Below are positions 1-8,858 of a stretch of 64,000 nt of DNA, piece after piece. Below the pieces are notes generated by a model that saw only the letters and a program-made list of their open reading frames with translations, was not told where the DNA came from and did no database searches. Numbering within the stretch: the first letter of the stretch is position 1; every line of letters starts with the position of its first letter. A program made the translations under genes and the position numbers. The DNA is from Shewanella atlantica (GTDB lineage: Bacteria; Pseudomonadota; Gammaproteobacteria; Enterobacterales; Shewanellaceae). The stretch covers positions 186,001 to 250,000 of the forward strand of contig NZ_RXNV01000006.1 of NCBI RefSeq assembly GCF_003966265.1, given 5' to 3'.

Positions 1-1
1 G

Positions 2-94
2 ATACGCTTAGGGGAACGCACTCCGATGGAAAACTCACTATTATTTCCAATTAATATTGACCAGCAAAACACCTTAGTTCAGATGTATAGGTAA
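2..94 (+). CDS. Possible C-terminal end of a gene entering from the left
   Basis: One plus-strand frame is open from base 2 to a TAA at 92-94 and reads 30 residues ending in QMYR. It stops exactly next to the stop codon of sirD on the other strand, as expected for two convergent genes. The fragment is too short to assign to a family, and an open frame of this length could also arise by chance. Confidence 0.35.
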   Translation: MRLGERTPMENSLLFPINIDQQNTLVQMYR

Positions 95-1042
95 CTAAAT
101 GCCATGGTTTTGGCCGGCGTAGATGATAAATAAACGCAGACACATCATGCCGGTAACCGCACACATACCAGACATATAAAGCGCCTTAGCCGAATGGCTG
201 AATGCTTTACCTGTTGCAAAGTTCAAGAACAGTGGGCCGACAAAGCCAATTCCGACAATACCAATCCAGAAGACACTCGCCCAGGTACCACTATGAAAAG
301 CAGCAAAGGCACTTTGCATACCTGCATTACCTGTAAACAGAGACATAGCAATCATAAAGATAAACAGGATTTCGGCAGCCATAATTGGCCACTCAATACC
401 ATGCAAAATCTTCATGTCGCTGCTGTGTACCTCCTCTTTAAACAGACCAACAGCCAACATTTTTGCAGCTGCAGCACCGGCAGAAAGGCCCGATGCAACA
501 AAAAGTGCCGGCAATACCGAGGTGTTGATAATTGGGAAGCGAATTAACGCCGAAATCAGGAAGCCGGTGTAGGCACACACAGACAGCGCAAGCACCAATA
601 CCACTCTCTCTGACGGGACACGTACTCCACGCAACTTAGCGATGACAGGCAACAGAAAATGCAACGCAGGAAATGCCCTGATCTCATCTTCCATTGCAAA
701 CAGCGTCACCAGGGCAACTAACGGTATATAAGCCGATAACGCAATCACACCAATAGACATGACAGAGTTAAGGTTATAGAAGACAAGTATTCGCCAGAAA
801 AACAGCGGGTTAGTCAAGTCTAATACCAGACATAACATTCCCAGTGATATCGTTACCAGCGACAGTAAAGATGCCGCTTTCAGAAATGCTGTATTCTCAG
901 TTTGCTGCTTATAGAATCGGATAAACAGTGCAACAGAGAGTGCACCACCAGAGATCCCAGCAAAAAACAGATAAACAGCAATCGGCCAAGGCCAGGCAAT
1001 CCCTTGAGATAGCCCCATGGTAAATTCAATACTACCGTCCAT
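95..1042 (-). CDS. sirD: SirD, NrfD/PsrC-type membrane quinol dehydrogenase subunit
   Basis: This 315-residue protein is almost entirely hydrophobic, with about eight to nine membrane helices, and matches the NrfD/PsrC family (PF03916 type). Members oxidise menaquinol in the membrane and pass electrons to a periplasmic four-cluster Fe-S partner. Such a partner lies 2 bp upstream in the same operon (1045-1749). The operon begins with the octaheme sulfite reductase, so the inferred route is menaquinol to SirD to SirC to SirA. The symbol follows the Shewanella oneidensis sir cluster and rests on gene order and family. It is the last gene of the leftward operon. Confidence 0.85.
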   Translation of the reverse strand: MDGSIEFTMGLSQGIAWPWPIAVYLFFAGISGGALSVALFIRFYKQQTENTAFLKAASLLSLVTISLGMLCLVLDLTNPLFFWRILVFYNLNSVMSIGVIALSAYIPLVALVTLFAMEDEIRAFPALHFLLPVIAKLRGVRVPSERVVLVLALSVCAYTGFLISALIRFPIINTSVLPALFVASGLSAGAAAAKMLAVGLFKEEVHSSDMKILHGIEWPIMAAEILFIFMIAMSLFTGNAGMQSAFAAFHSGTWASVFWIGIVGIGFVGPLFLNFATGKAFSHSAKALYMSGMCAVTGMMCLRLFIIYAGQNHGI

Positions 1043-1044
1043 TA

Positions 1045-1749
1045 TTACACTCCTAACTTAACTATGGGTATGTAGCGCAAACTAGGCTCAGTTCCGAAGC
1101 CAGGCTTCATTCGAACTGCATCTTTCACTCTGAGCAACTTACTTACATAGGAGTTTGGATCATTGAGATCACCAAAAATTAATGCATCGTACCGACAAGC
1201 TTGAACACAGGCAGGCAGTTCACCCTTAGACAGTTTTGAGTTCAAACAAAAATCGCAGTTATCAGCAACATCAGTTTCTTTGTTGATAAAGCGGGCATCA
1301 TATGGACAAGCACCGATACAGTATTTACAACCTGCACACTTACTTGCATCCATAGTGACGATGCCGGTTTTCTCATCTCGATGCGCTGCACCCGTTGGAC
1401 ACACAGTGACACAGGGAGCGTTCTTACACTGCTGACAAGAAACTCGAACATATTTACGTTCACAATCACATTCAAGTTTTCCGCAATGAGGGCACTTCTC
1501 GCCCACAACGCCACCGGACTGCTGTTCAAGCAGGAGCCGTGATTTACCTTCAGGTAAATTATTTGCAGTGGTACAGGCAAGCTTACACTCACCGCATCCG
1601 GTACACTTATTTTGGTCGAACACCATTGTGTAGTGGGGTTTATTACTCTCCCCATCCTCTTTGACAGAGCTACACCCTAGCGGTGCAATAATCAAAGAGC
1701 TGGCTCCTAAACACTTAAGGAACCTCCGCCTCTCTAAATTTTCACTCAC
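1045..1749 (-). CDS. sirC: SirC, periplasmic 4x[4Fe-4S] ferredoxin-like protein with an extra Cys group
   Basis: The protein has 234 residues and starts at a GTG with GGAGG 7 bp upstream. The N-terminus has a twin-arginine-like RRRFLK followed by a hydrophobic stretch ending in PLGC at Cys26, so it may be Tat-exported and possibly lipidated. Four ferredoxin-type cysteine sets are visible: 49/52/55/59, 105/108/113/117, 138/141/144/148 and 165/168/181/185. This is the NrfC/PsrB pattern of electron carriers that work with NrfD-type quinol dehydrogenases. A fifth group, Cys86, 89, 94 and 96, sits in an insert between the first and second sets and is not part of the standard four clusters. It lies between sirD and the TPR gene. 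Confidence 0.85.
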   Translation of the reverse strand: MSENLERRRFLKCLGASSLIIAPLGCSSVKEDGESNKPHYTMVFDQNKCTGCGECKLACTTANNLPEGKSRLLLEQQSGGVVGEKCPHCGKLECDCERKYVRVSCQQCKNAPCVTVCPTGAAHRDEKTGIVTMDASKCAGCKYCIGACPYDARFINKETDVADNCDFCLNSKLSKGELPACVQACRYDALIFGDLNDPNSYVSKLLRVKDAVRMKPGFGTEPSLRYIPIVKLGV

Positions 1750-1801
1750 AGCATCCTCCGATATTCGCCATTAGACGAACTATATTTTTTATTAATTCAA
1801 A

Positions 1802-2509
1802 TCATTTTCTAGCGATTAACTTTTTCTTTGCATTATCAATCGCAAACTCAATTGCATTTCTATTAAATGACTGCTTAGTATTTTTTAATAAAATTTGCCA
1901 GTGTTCTATGGCAATTTGATAGTCTTGATCTATATAGGCATCATTAGCTAATAACACTCTAGTGTTGAAATCATACTGATATAAAGCTAGCGCACTTTTA
2001 GTCAGCAGTTTAACTTCACTAGTCATAGAACGATGGTTCATATAATAAAGTGCTGTCGCTTTTAACCCGATAACCTCGGCATCATCACCCATATAGTTCA
2101 ACAACTCATCTAAAGCCTCAATAGCCTCAAGGTATAGGCCTCCATCCATTGATACTTTAGCCAAGCCCATGAGCACAAATTTATCGTTCGGATGCTCATC
2201 GGCCTGTTTTCTTGCTCTGTTTATTTCCGCAGCGAGTAAATAATCGACATTAGTATCGGCTCTGGCTAAATCAATTTCGTTGTAACGACCTAAATATGAA
2301 TAGATAGTAACAACACTGATAAGAACAGTAGCATTTAACAACAGTACAAATGCAAAACTGGAGCCATTATACTTAGTTCGATTAGAGTCAAACTCATCAT
2401 AACTACCAAAAAATGGCGTATATTTAATTCTATATAAAGTGTGATGACCAAAAAATGTCATTAACAATAATATACAAACAATAACAATACTAATTAGTAA
2501 TATATTCAT
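1802..2509 (-). CDS. Membrane-anchored TPR protein, CcmI/NrfG-like
   Basis: The 235-residue protein has two membrane helices at the N-terminus (about residues 3-22 and 50-72). A helical region follows in which alternating Ala/Leu/Tyr positions suggest three to four TPR repeats. This matches CcmI/CycH and NrfG proteins, which hold apocytochrome c and present it to the CcmF-CcmH heme lyase. Its place in the sirA operon, with a dedicated CcmF/H/G set divergently transcribed, suggests that it delivers apo-SirA. It is more AT-rich than its neighbours. The function is inferred from architecture and context; no catalytic motif is expected. Confidence 0.65.
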   Translation of the reverse strand: MNILLISIVIVCILLLMTFFGHHTLYRIKYTPFFGSYDEFDSNRTKYNGSSFAFVLLLNATVLISVVTIYSYLGRYNEIDLARADTNVDYLLAAEINRARKQADEHPNDKFVLMGLAKVSMDGGLYLEAIEALDELLNYMGDDAEVIGLKATALYYMNHRSMTSEVKLLTKSALALYQYDFNTRVLLANDAYIDQDYQIAIEHWQILLKNTKQSFNRNAIEFAIDNAKKKLIARK

Positions 2510-2542
2510 AATGGCGACTCTCTTTAACTGCGATAGTGGTGC

Positions 2543-3331
2543 TTATTTATGTGGATTAGCACCCATCATGCCACCCATGCCCATACCACTGAGGCCCATG
2601 CCATGAGAGTTTTCACCGGGTGCTTCAACCTTGATGAGCTCAACTTCAAAAACTAACGCAGAGTTGGGAGATATCATGCCAACTTGGCGCTCCCCGTAGG
2701 CAAGGTCAGAAGGGATATTGAACTTATACTTAGCCCCCTCCTTCATCAACTGCAGCCCCTCTTGCCAACCTTCAATCACAGTTACCAGTGAAAACCGATT
2801 CGCTTCATCACGTGTGTATGAGTTGTCAAACTCAGTTCCATCAATGAGGTAACCTTTATAGTGAACAGTAACGACATCATTAGCTTGTGGCTTTGCACCA
2901 CTGCCCAGATTAATGATTTCATACTGTAGACCGGAGTCAGTAGTTCTCACATCTGCACTTTTTTTGTTTTCGGCCAAAAACTTCTCACCGGCAACTAAGT
3001 TTTTAAGTGCAAGATCTTTATCTCTCTCTTCCTTAGCCGTATTTAACTGCTCGGATCGAATATTGAGGTAAGAGACAATATCTTCATTAGATAATTTTGA
3101 CTTGCCTTTCAATGCATCAAGCAGCCCCTCTACGACGATATCAACATCGACCTCAGCGCCGAGCTGTGTCTGACTATATAATTGGCTGGAAATATAATTA
3201 CCAAAAGATGCGCCGATACTATATGACTCTTTATTACTGTCGGCCAGCAACTCTGCCTCGGCCATGCATGGCACAGATAAAAATACTGGCAAACAAGAAA
3301 TTGCAAGGATACTTTTTTTAAACATTTTCAT
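2543..3331 (-). CDS. Periplasmic FKBP-type prolyl isomerase with Met/His-rich tail
   Basis: A signal peptide ends near CMAEA. An FkpA/Mip-like dimerisation region follows at about residues 33-125, and an FKBP domain at about 145-238 has the typical VTVHYKGYLIDGTEFDNS and SALVFEVELI segments. Isomerases accompany octaheme sulfite reductase genes in other bacteria (MccB in Wolinella) and probably help fold the large cytochrome. The unusual part is the last 22 residues, which are Gly/Met-rich with several Met and two His, as in Cu(I)-binding tails. SirA/MccA enzymes need Cu(I) in the active site, so a copper-delivery role is possible but is only inference. Confidence 0.85.
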   Translation of the reverse strand: MKMFKKSILAISCLPVFLSVPCMAEAELLADSNKESYSIGASFGNYISSQLYSQTQLGAEVDVDIVVEGLLDALKGKSKLSNEDIVSYLNIRSEQLNTAKEERDKDLALKNLVAGEKFLAENKKSADVRTTDSGLQYEIINLGSGAKPQANDVVTVHYKGYLIDGTEFDNSYTRDEANRFSLVTVIEGWQEGLQLMKEGAKYKFNIPSDLAYGERQVGMISPNSALVFEVELIKVEAPGENSHGMGLSGMGMGGMMGANPHK

Positions 3332-3384
3332 AAATCACTCTATATAATTAATATTTAACTGGACTCGGTGAAACAACATCTGAT

Positions 3385-3813
3385 TTATGGCCTTTCTGTT
3401 TGTCGGTTTGACAATCTCCAGCCATAAATACCGTCAGGCATCTGTCTAACACCGGTATAACCTAGCTTCATTACAGCTCTCGCTGCTATTTCACTTGCAT
3501 TGCATAGACGGTTCGCACAATAAAAAATCATCTCTGTATCTTTATTTTTTGGCAGTAACTTTTTCCAGTCTCGGACATTAAAATAGATAGCACCCGGAAT
3601 ATATCCCTCTGCCCACAGCTCTAATGTATTAACATCAAAAAAGTAAACTCCCTTCTTTCCAACTAATGTCTCAGCTTCCATCATGGTGATGGTATTTAAT
3701 TGGAACTCATGATGTTTAGCCGGAGCCATTTCCGAACCTCCACCAGCAAAAACATTCGAAGATAGTGCAGTTGAAAAGAAAGTTAAAAAAATTATTCCAA
3801 GTACTTTATTCAT
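3385..3813 (-). CDS. Periplasmic rhodanese-like protein of the sir operon
   Basis: From the ATG at 3813 the protein has 142 residues and a signal peptide ending near VFAGG. That ATG sits directly before the signal peptide with GAG 8 bp upstream; upstream ATGs in frame would add a polar leader. A single rhodanese fold follows, with FDVNTLELWAEGYIPGA as the typical first half and YCANRLCNAS as the active-site loop holding the candidate catalytic Cys. Rhodaneses carry or transfer sulfane sulfur. Next to a sulfite reductase this could mean handling of sulfide or thiosulfate products. That substrate is inferred. It lies 39 bp downstream of sirA. Confidence 0.8.
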   Translation of the reverse strand: MNKVLGIIFLTFFSTALSSNVFAGGGSEMAPAKHHEFQLNTITMMEAETLVGKKGVYFFDVNTLELWAEGYIPGAIYFNVRDWKKLLPKNKDTEMIFYCANRLCNASEIAARAVMKLGYTGVRQMPDGIYGWRLSNRQTERP

Positions 3814-3879
3814 AATGATTCTCATATTTGCTTCGATCACTTCTACTCATAAAAATGATCGAAGCTTGTAACAACTCAG

Positions 3880-5922
3880 TTAGTAGTTAGCTTTGGCTGA
3901 GTAGCCAATACCGTCCAAAATTTTCTGAGCCTGTGTAACGTAAGTCAGTGCAGCATCGAGACGCTTCTGGCTGTAACGGAAGCCGTGTACTCCCCAAGAA
4001 CCATCTTTCTTAATTAGATCGACTGTCTCTTGCGCCTTCTCAGCTAACATCAACACTTGGGTCTTCTCTTCAGTTGGAAGCTTAGTAACCTCAAGAAGCT
4101 GGTCGATACGAACAAGCGCCTGCTCAACCTCTGCATACACCTCTTTAACCGGTGTCTGCCACTTCATCACTTCACCGTAGATCTCCATCTGATCGTTATA
4201 ATGCATGCCAGTTTCAAGCTCAGACTGGAATGGGCTGTGACACCCCTTGTTCTCAACATTGTCATGATCAGAGACTGAAGTACGAGCACATGACCACATA
4301 AGATCCAGGTAGTTATGATCTTCTTCGTTCTTGGCTACAGTCCAACCCTTAACAGCCGAGTCACGTGGCTTACCTTCAGGTGGATTTAGTGTCTTGCGTT
4401 TTGGATGAATATCAATTTTCCACATATGCGATTTACGAACAGCGTCGAAACCAGCCATATCCGGGAACTGAACCGCAGTGAAGTTTTCACAGCTACCCAT
4501 TGCAGGCATGTGACAACTCTGACAGGTTTGGTTGCTATGAGTATCGGTATTGTCGACGATAGTCGCTTGCGCCTCGTGACAATCAACACAATCTTTCTTC
4601 AACTTAGGCTTAGTGAAACCAGATAAGAAGTCACCATCTGTCACTTCATGTGGATCATGACAAGTCGTACAACGCATACCTTTCTCGTAGTGAGCAGAAG
4701 CAAACATCTGTGAACCTTCGGTACCACAAGATGGACAAGCAGACTTCATCTTCACGCCAAAGGCGTACTCCATCTTCTCTTGTCCCTTCTCTGTATCCGC
4801 CAACTCATCGACGAAGTTGAAGCGCTGATGACAACGTTCACAGTTAGACTGCATACCGCCGGTACCGCCGTCCAGGTGACCACCCGCGCCATGACACTCT
4901 TCACAAGAGATACCTTTAGAGATTGTGTGCTCTTGTAGCTTCTTGCTATCACCAAGAGCATCGAAAAACTCTTGCTTAGATTGAAAGTCGAACTTGTAGG
5001 TATGGCACATTTCACAATATGAGCTACCAGGTTGGAACAACATCTCTTTCTCGTACTTAGCACCGTAAGAGCTCATGCCCCACTGGTGAGAACCTGAAGC
5101 ACCAAAATCTTCAATCGTTGTTGGGAACTCAGGGATAACCTTGTTGATCTTCTTAGCCATCTCTGGAGTTAACCACTCGGCCCAGCCACGTGAGAACTGG
5201 TTAGCACCTGCAACCATCTTACCTGTACCTTCAGAGAGCAGACCATCACGGATATGATAAGTACCACGCACTAAGTAGCTATCTAGTAGGCCATATTTAG
5301 TACGAGGGGTACCAATAATCGCATAGACATCATCTGGCTGAATTCCATCTGGAAGCATCCCCGCTTCACTACCATAAAGGCGCGCGCTTAGATCACCATT
5401 TGGTACTTCTTTGTCGGTAATTTCACTTGGGAAACGAACCACGTTAGCATGGCGAGAACGCTGCCACTTCTCATACTGAACCGCGTGACACTCACCACAC
5501 TTCTCCGGGCCAACAAAATTGTTTGGGAAATCAAGTGTCGATTTTGCCCCCAGACGATATTGAACCGCACTAGGGCGACCGACACGTTCACTATATTTTG
5601 GTGAATTACCCGTATCGAAATACTCTTCACCACGATCACTAATATGATATTCACCAATGAGGTTGCCCTCTTCGTGATATTTAAACATCGGGTGATTCTG
5701 AAATAGAAAGTCAAACAACTCACTTTCTTGAACAACATAATCGTGAAGTGACTTAACACCTTTAGTTTCTTCTGTTCCTTGGTAATTAGCAATTGCTGCC
5801 TTTGCTGACTCGCCCATTTCAGGAACGCTATTATATTTACCACCAGCGGCATTGACATTCGCTGCTGCGGTGAAACAAAACAGCAAACCTGCGGCTGTTT
5901 TTAGTTTCCAGTTTTTCATCAT
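3880..5922 (-). CDS. sirA: SirA/MccA octaheme cytochrome c sulfite reductase
   Basis: The 680-residue preprotein has a signal peptide ending near NVNAAGG. Seven CXXCH sites start at Cys142, 303, 340, 361, 418, 445 and 467. An eighth site has the spaced form CX15CH, Cys545 to Cys561-His562. This spaced eighth site is the known hallmark of MccA/SirA enzymes, which reduce sulfite to sulfide in the periplasm using a heme-Cu(I) centre. Cys396, Cys399 and Cys478 are outside heme motifs and are candidate copper ligands. Two adjacent ATGs are possible; the second (5919) is better spaced from AGGAG. It leads a six-gene operon supplying folding, electron input and sulfur handling, and faces the heme-lyase operon. 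Confidence 0.93.
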   Translation of the reverse strand: MMKNWKLKTAAGLLFCFTAAANVNAAGGKYNSVPEMGESAKAAIANYQGTEETKGVKSLHDYVVQESELFDFLFQNHPMFKYHEEGNLIGEYHISDRGEEYFDTGNSPKYSERVGRPSAVQYRLGAKSTLDFPNNFVGPEKCGECHAVQYEKWQRSRHANVVRFPSEITDKEVPNGDLSARLYGSEAGMLPDGIQPDDVYAIIGTPRTKYGLLDSYLVRGTYHIRDGLLSEGTGKMVAGANQFSRGWAEWLTPEMAKKINKVIPEFPTTIEDFGASGSHQWGMSSYGAKYEKEMLFQPGSSYCEMCHTYKFDFQSKQEFFDALGDSKKLQEHTISKGISCEECHGAGGHLDGGTGGMQSNCERCHQRFNFVDELADTEKGQEKMEYAFGVKMKSACPSCGTEGSQMFASAHYEKGMRCTTCHDPHEVTDGDFLSGFTKPKLKKDCVDCHEAQATIVDNTDTHSNQTCQSCHMPAMGSCENFTAVQFPDMAGFDAVRKSHMWKIDIHPKRKTLNPPEGKPRDSAVKGWTVAKNEEDHNYLDLMWSCARTSVSDHDNVENKGCHSPFQSELETGMHYNDQMEIYGEVMKWQTPVKEVYAEVEQALVRIDQLLEVTKLPTEEKTQVLMLAEKAQETVDLIKKDGSWGVHGFRYSQKRLDAALTYVTQAQKILDGIGYSAKANY

Positions 5923-6011
5923 CTCTCCTAGTTTTCATCGTTTTGTTATCATTCAACTAAGCAGCTCACTTGTTTAGCCGAACAACTAAAACAATTGAGT
6001 TGAGGCCATTT

Positions 6012-6039
6012 TCCATATTTATTTGACAAAAAATATGGA
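6012..6039. promoter_or_regulatory. Perfect inverted repeat between sirA and the heme-lyase operon
   Basis: The 546-bp divergent intergenic region (5923-6468) is AT-rich and must hold promoters for both operons. It contains a perfect 9-bp inverted repeat, TCCATATTT and AAATATGGA, separated by 10 bp, about 90-117 bp upstream of the sirA start. It could be an operator or a hairpin in the sirA leader. I found no convincing full-length CRP or FNR site; only a TGTGA half-site is present at 6194-6198. Confidence 0.35.
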
Positions 6040-6468
6040 TGACAGCAAGAAATGAGACACGGCAAAAAACAGACAGTAAAAAACTTATAAAAACAGAGCA
6101 AAAACAACGAGTTACAAGCAACTGCAAGTACTGTTTTTCAGTTATTGAGACCGGCATTTAGATCTAAAAGGATCTAAAAAAGGCCTGCTGACATGTGAAA
6201 AGATATGAGGTTAACGACTGAGTTCAATAAAGGCTTACAAGGTCACATAATCTATGATCAATATAACCTACCCTAAACGCGATTTAACCAAACAGCTTTA
6301 TCTATGAATACACTTTATGATTTAGTCATGTTTTAAGCGGTAACTGTTGGAGTTAAAATTACTAGACAATTAACTTTAACCACATCTATTAAGATTAATA
6401 TTAAAGCACTTTTACAAACAGGATAGATTCTACACAAAAAGTCTATCTGGAATAGAGAGTTAATTAAG

Positions 6469-8439
6469 ATGATCCCAGAACTCGGACTTATACTTCTTAT
6501 TATCAGTACAGTATCATCTCTGCTGCTTGCAGTTATTCCACTCGTTGCCTTACATACTAAAAACCATTACCTTTTTAGCTATGTAAAAACATTAACTGGA
6601 TTAATGACATTTACCATTACGGCTTCTATTCTTTGTCTGCTCATCTCGTTTATTACCGATGACTTCTCCGTCGCCTATGTTGCCAACCATTCCAACACAC
6701 AACTGGCCCTACTCTATAAAGTCGCAGCAGTCTGGGGCAGCCATGAAGGCTCTATGCTGTTTTGGGTTGTCGCTATTGCCATTTGGGGTTGCATCATCGT
6801 CTTCTCCTCCAAATATCGAGACCGCTTATTTATCGGCAGGTTGATCGCAATATTAGCCGCTGTGATCGCCGGCTTTAACCTGTTTATGCTGTTCACTTCG
6901 AACCCCTTTGCCAGGTTACTGCCAAACTTTCCGATAGAGGGTCGGGATCTTAATCCCATACTGCAAGACATAGGATTAATCTTTCACCCACCGCTCCTGT
7001 TTCTTGGCTATGTCGGCCTCACGGTTACCTTCGCCGCAGCTATTGCGGGTCTGCTAGGTGGTAAGCTGACCCGCACACACGCAAGCTACCTGCGTCCCTG
7101 GGCCCTGCTGGCATGGGTATTTCTAACGGGTGGCAACGCCTTCGGTTCATGGTGGGCGTATAACGAACTTGGCTGGGGAGGATGGTGGTTCTGGGATCCG
7201 GTAGAAAACGCCTCTTTCATTCCATGGCTGGTCGCAACAGCATTACTACACTCTGTGGTATTGAGTCACAGACGCGACAGCTTTAAGGTGACCACCCTGC
7301 TCCTGTGTCTGTTGGCCTTTTCACTGAGTCTATTGGGTACTTTCCTTGTACGTTCGGGCATCGTGCAGTCGGTGCACGCTTTCGCATCCGATCCCACCAG
7401 AGGGATGTCGATTCTGTTTCTGCTCGGCGTATTTGTATGTGGCGCCTTAACCCTTTTCGCCCTAAAGGCTAATCAGATTAAATCTGAGTTGAATTTTACT
7501 CTGGTATCGAGAGATAGCGTTATATTACTGGGAAATATTGTCTTAGTGGTCGCGGCCATATCCGTGTTACTCGGCACCTTCTATCCACTGCTGTTTGAGC
7601 TGCTCGATATTGGCACCCTGTCCGTTGGCGCCCCCTACTTTAACAGTATCTTCATCCCGCTCACTTTCATCGCAGTGCTATTGATGGGCGTGGCTCCTCT
7701 TATCTCATGGCGAAGGGAGAAGTTCTCGGCGCTGAGACCCTTAACCATTCTCTTTATCATATCCCTCGCCATCGCCGAAGCCCTGAGTATGCTGACAGGC
7801 TCAGGCTTTAATATCTGGCTATTTCTCGGGACAACATCGGCCACATGGTTGCTTCTCTGCTTAAGCTATCTGCTATTTCGTTTACGCCATCAGGGAATAG
7901 AGAGCTTAGCTCGAAAATCTGCGATGATTATCGCTCACCTGGGGGTTGCCATCAGCATAATAGGTGCCACATCGGTTTCAAATTTTGAACAGCAGGAACT
8001 GCTGAGAATGGGGCCGGCGCAAGGCAAGGTAGTTGCCGGCTATACCTTCGTGTATGAAGATACGGTCAAGGTCGATGCTAAGAGCTATACCGCTATTCAG
8101 GCTAATATCCGCGTGACAGATGCCGATGATATTTTTATCGGCTACATCACACCTCAACGCCAGACTTTCAAGACCAATGCCATGGAAGTGTCCAAGGCTG
8201 GCATTATGCGTAATATCTTCAGGGATCTTTATGTCTCCAGCGGTCTACAACTCAGTGATACCGAATATCTCATTCGCATTAGCTATAAACCCCTTGCCTG
8301 CTGGATCTGGTTAGGTGGACTCTTGATGATGTTGGGTGGAACCATAGCGGCTCTTACCGGCCTATATCGCCTGCGGGAACAGAAAAGGGACTCTTCAAAC
8401 AGCAGCCTCCTTGCCGCCACCATGGGAGGAGTAGCGTGA
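6469..8439 (+). CDS. CcmF-like cytochrome c heme lyase dedicated to SirA
   Basis: The 656-residue integral membrane protein has many helices and all main CcmF features: WGSHEGS near the N-terminus, the heme-handling WWD segment (GWGGWWFWDPVENASF), the following LLHSVVLSHRR and LVRSGIVQSVHAF blocks, and a large periplasmic domain before the last helix. Its length is normal for CcmF. CcmF forms thioether bonds between heme and apocytochrome. A copy next to sirA, separate from a general ccm operon, fits a lyase specialised for the CX15CH site. It corresponds to the sirEFG region described in S. oneidensis. It overlaps the next gene by 4 bp. Confidence 0.9.
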   Translation: MIPELGLILLIISTVSSLLLAVIPLVALHTKNHYLFSYVKTLTGLMTFTITASILCLLISFITDDFSVAYVANHSNTQLALLYKVAAVWGSHEGSMLFWVVAIAIWGCIIVFSSKYRDRLFIGRLIAILAAVIAGFNLFMLFTSNPFARLLPNFPIEGRDLNPILQDIGLIFHPPLLFLGYVGLTVTFAAAIAGLLGGKLTRTHASYLRPWALLAWVFLTGGNAFGSWWAYNELGWGGWWFWDPVENASFIPWLVATALLHSVVLSHRRDSFKVTTLLLCLLAFSLSLLGTFLVRSGIVQSVHAFASDPTRGMSILFLLGVFVCGALTLFALKANQIKSELNFTLVSRDSVILLGNIVLVVAAISVLLGTFYPLLFELLDIGTLSVGAPYFNSIFIPLTFIAVLLMGVAPLISWRREKFSALRPLTILFIISLAIAEALSMLTGSGFNIWLFLGTTSATWLLLCLSYLLFRLRHQGIESLARKSAMIIAHLGVAISIIGATSVSNFEQQELLRMGPAQGKVVAGYTFVYEDTVKVDAKSYTAIQANIRVTDADDIFIGYITPQRQTFKTNAMEVSKAGIMRNIFRDLYVSSGLQLSDTEYLIRISYKPLACWIWLGGLLMMLGGTIAALTGLYRLREQKRDSSNSSLLAATMGGVA

Positions 8440-8858
8440 TGCGGGCTCTTATTTTGATACTTATGATAAGCCTGAGTGCGAGCGTAATGGCCTCTGCACC
8501 TGGGAAGAACAGCTATACCCAAGATCAGATCCGGGATCTCGGCTTTGAAATTTCCCATGAACTGCGCTGCCCCATGTCGATAAATCAAAACCTGTTTGAT
8601 TCACAAGCCCCCATTGCCAATGAACTAAAGGCTCAGATTTTCCTCATGTTGGATCAAGGCGAGTCTAAACAGGCCATTATCGAATTTCTGGTTCAACGCT
8701 ACGGTGAAAAAATTAAGTATCAGCCCAGTTTCTCCGCGGCAACGGCCATTCTCTGGTTTGGCCCACTCTTTCTTCTGCTGGCAATTATCGCCACCGCCGC
8801 GGTGCTTATCCGTGAGCAACACAAACATCAAAGAACTAATGGTAACTCCTATGAATAA
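8436..8858 (+). CDS. CcmH/NrfF-like apocytochrome thiol protein with only one motif Cys
   Basis: The 140-residue protein has a signal peptide, a three-helix domain and a C-terminal membrane helix (about residues 105-130), as in CcmH/NrfF. These proteins normally carry LRCxxC, whose two cysteines handle the thiols of the apocytochrome heme motif. Here codons TGC CCC ATG TCG give LRCPMS, so Ser replaces the second Cys while the downstream INQNLFDS part of the motif stays recognisable. The gene overlaps the CcmF-like gene by 4 bp and the thioredoxin-like gene by 8 bp, so translation is probably coupled. The single Cys may reflect its special substrate, the CX15CH site of SirA. Confidence 0.85.
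   Translation: MMRALILILMISLSASVMASAPGKNSYTQDQIRDLGFEISHELRCPMSINQNLFDSQAPIANELKAQIFLMLDQGESKQAIIEFLVQRYGEKIKYQPSFSAATAILWFGPLFLLLAIIATAAVLIREQHKHQRTNGNSYE

Noticed and set aside
194..547. Open frame of 117 codons opposite sirD
   Set aside because: It is antisense to a strongly supported membrane protein, has Cys/His-rich low-quality composition and no ribosome-binding site.
6194..6209. CRP-like site in the sirA spacer
   Set aside because: Only the TGTGA half fits; the second half (ATGAG) does not match TCACA.
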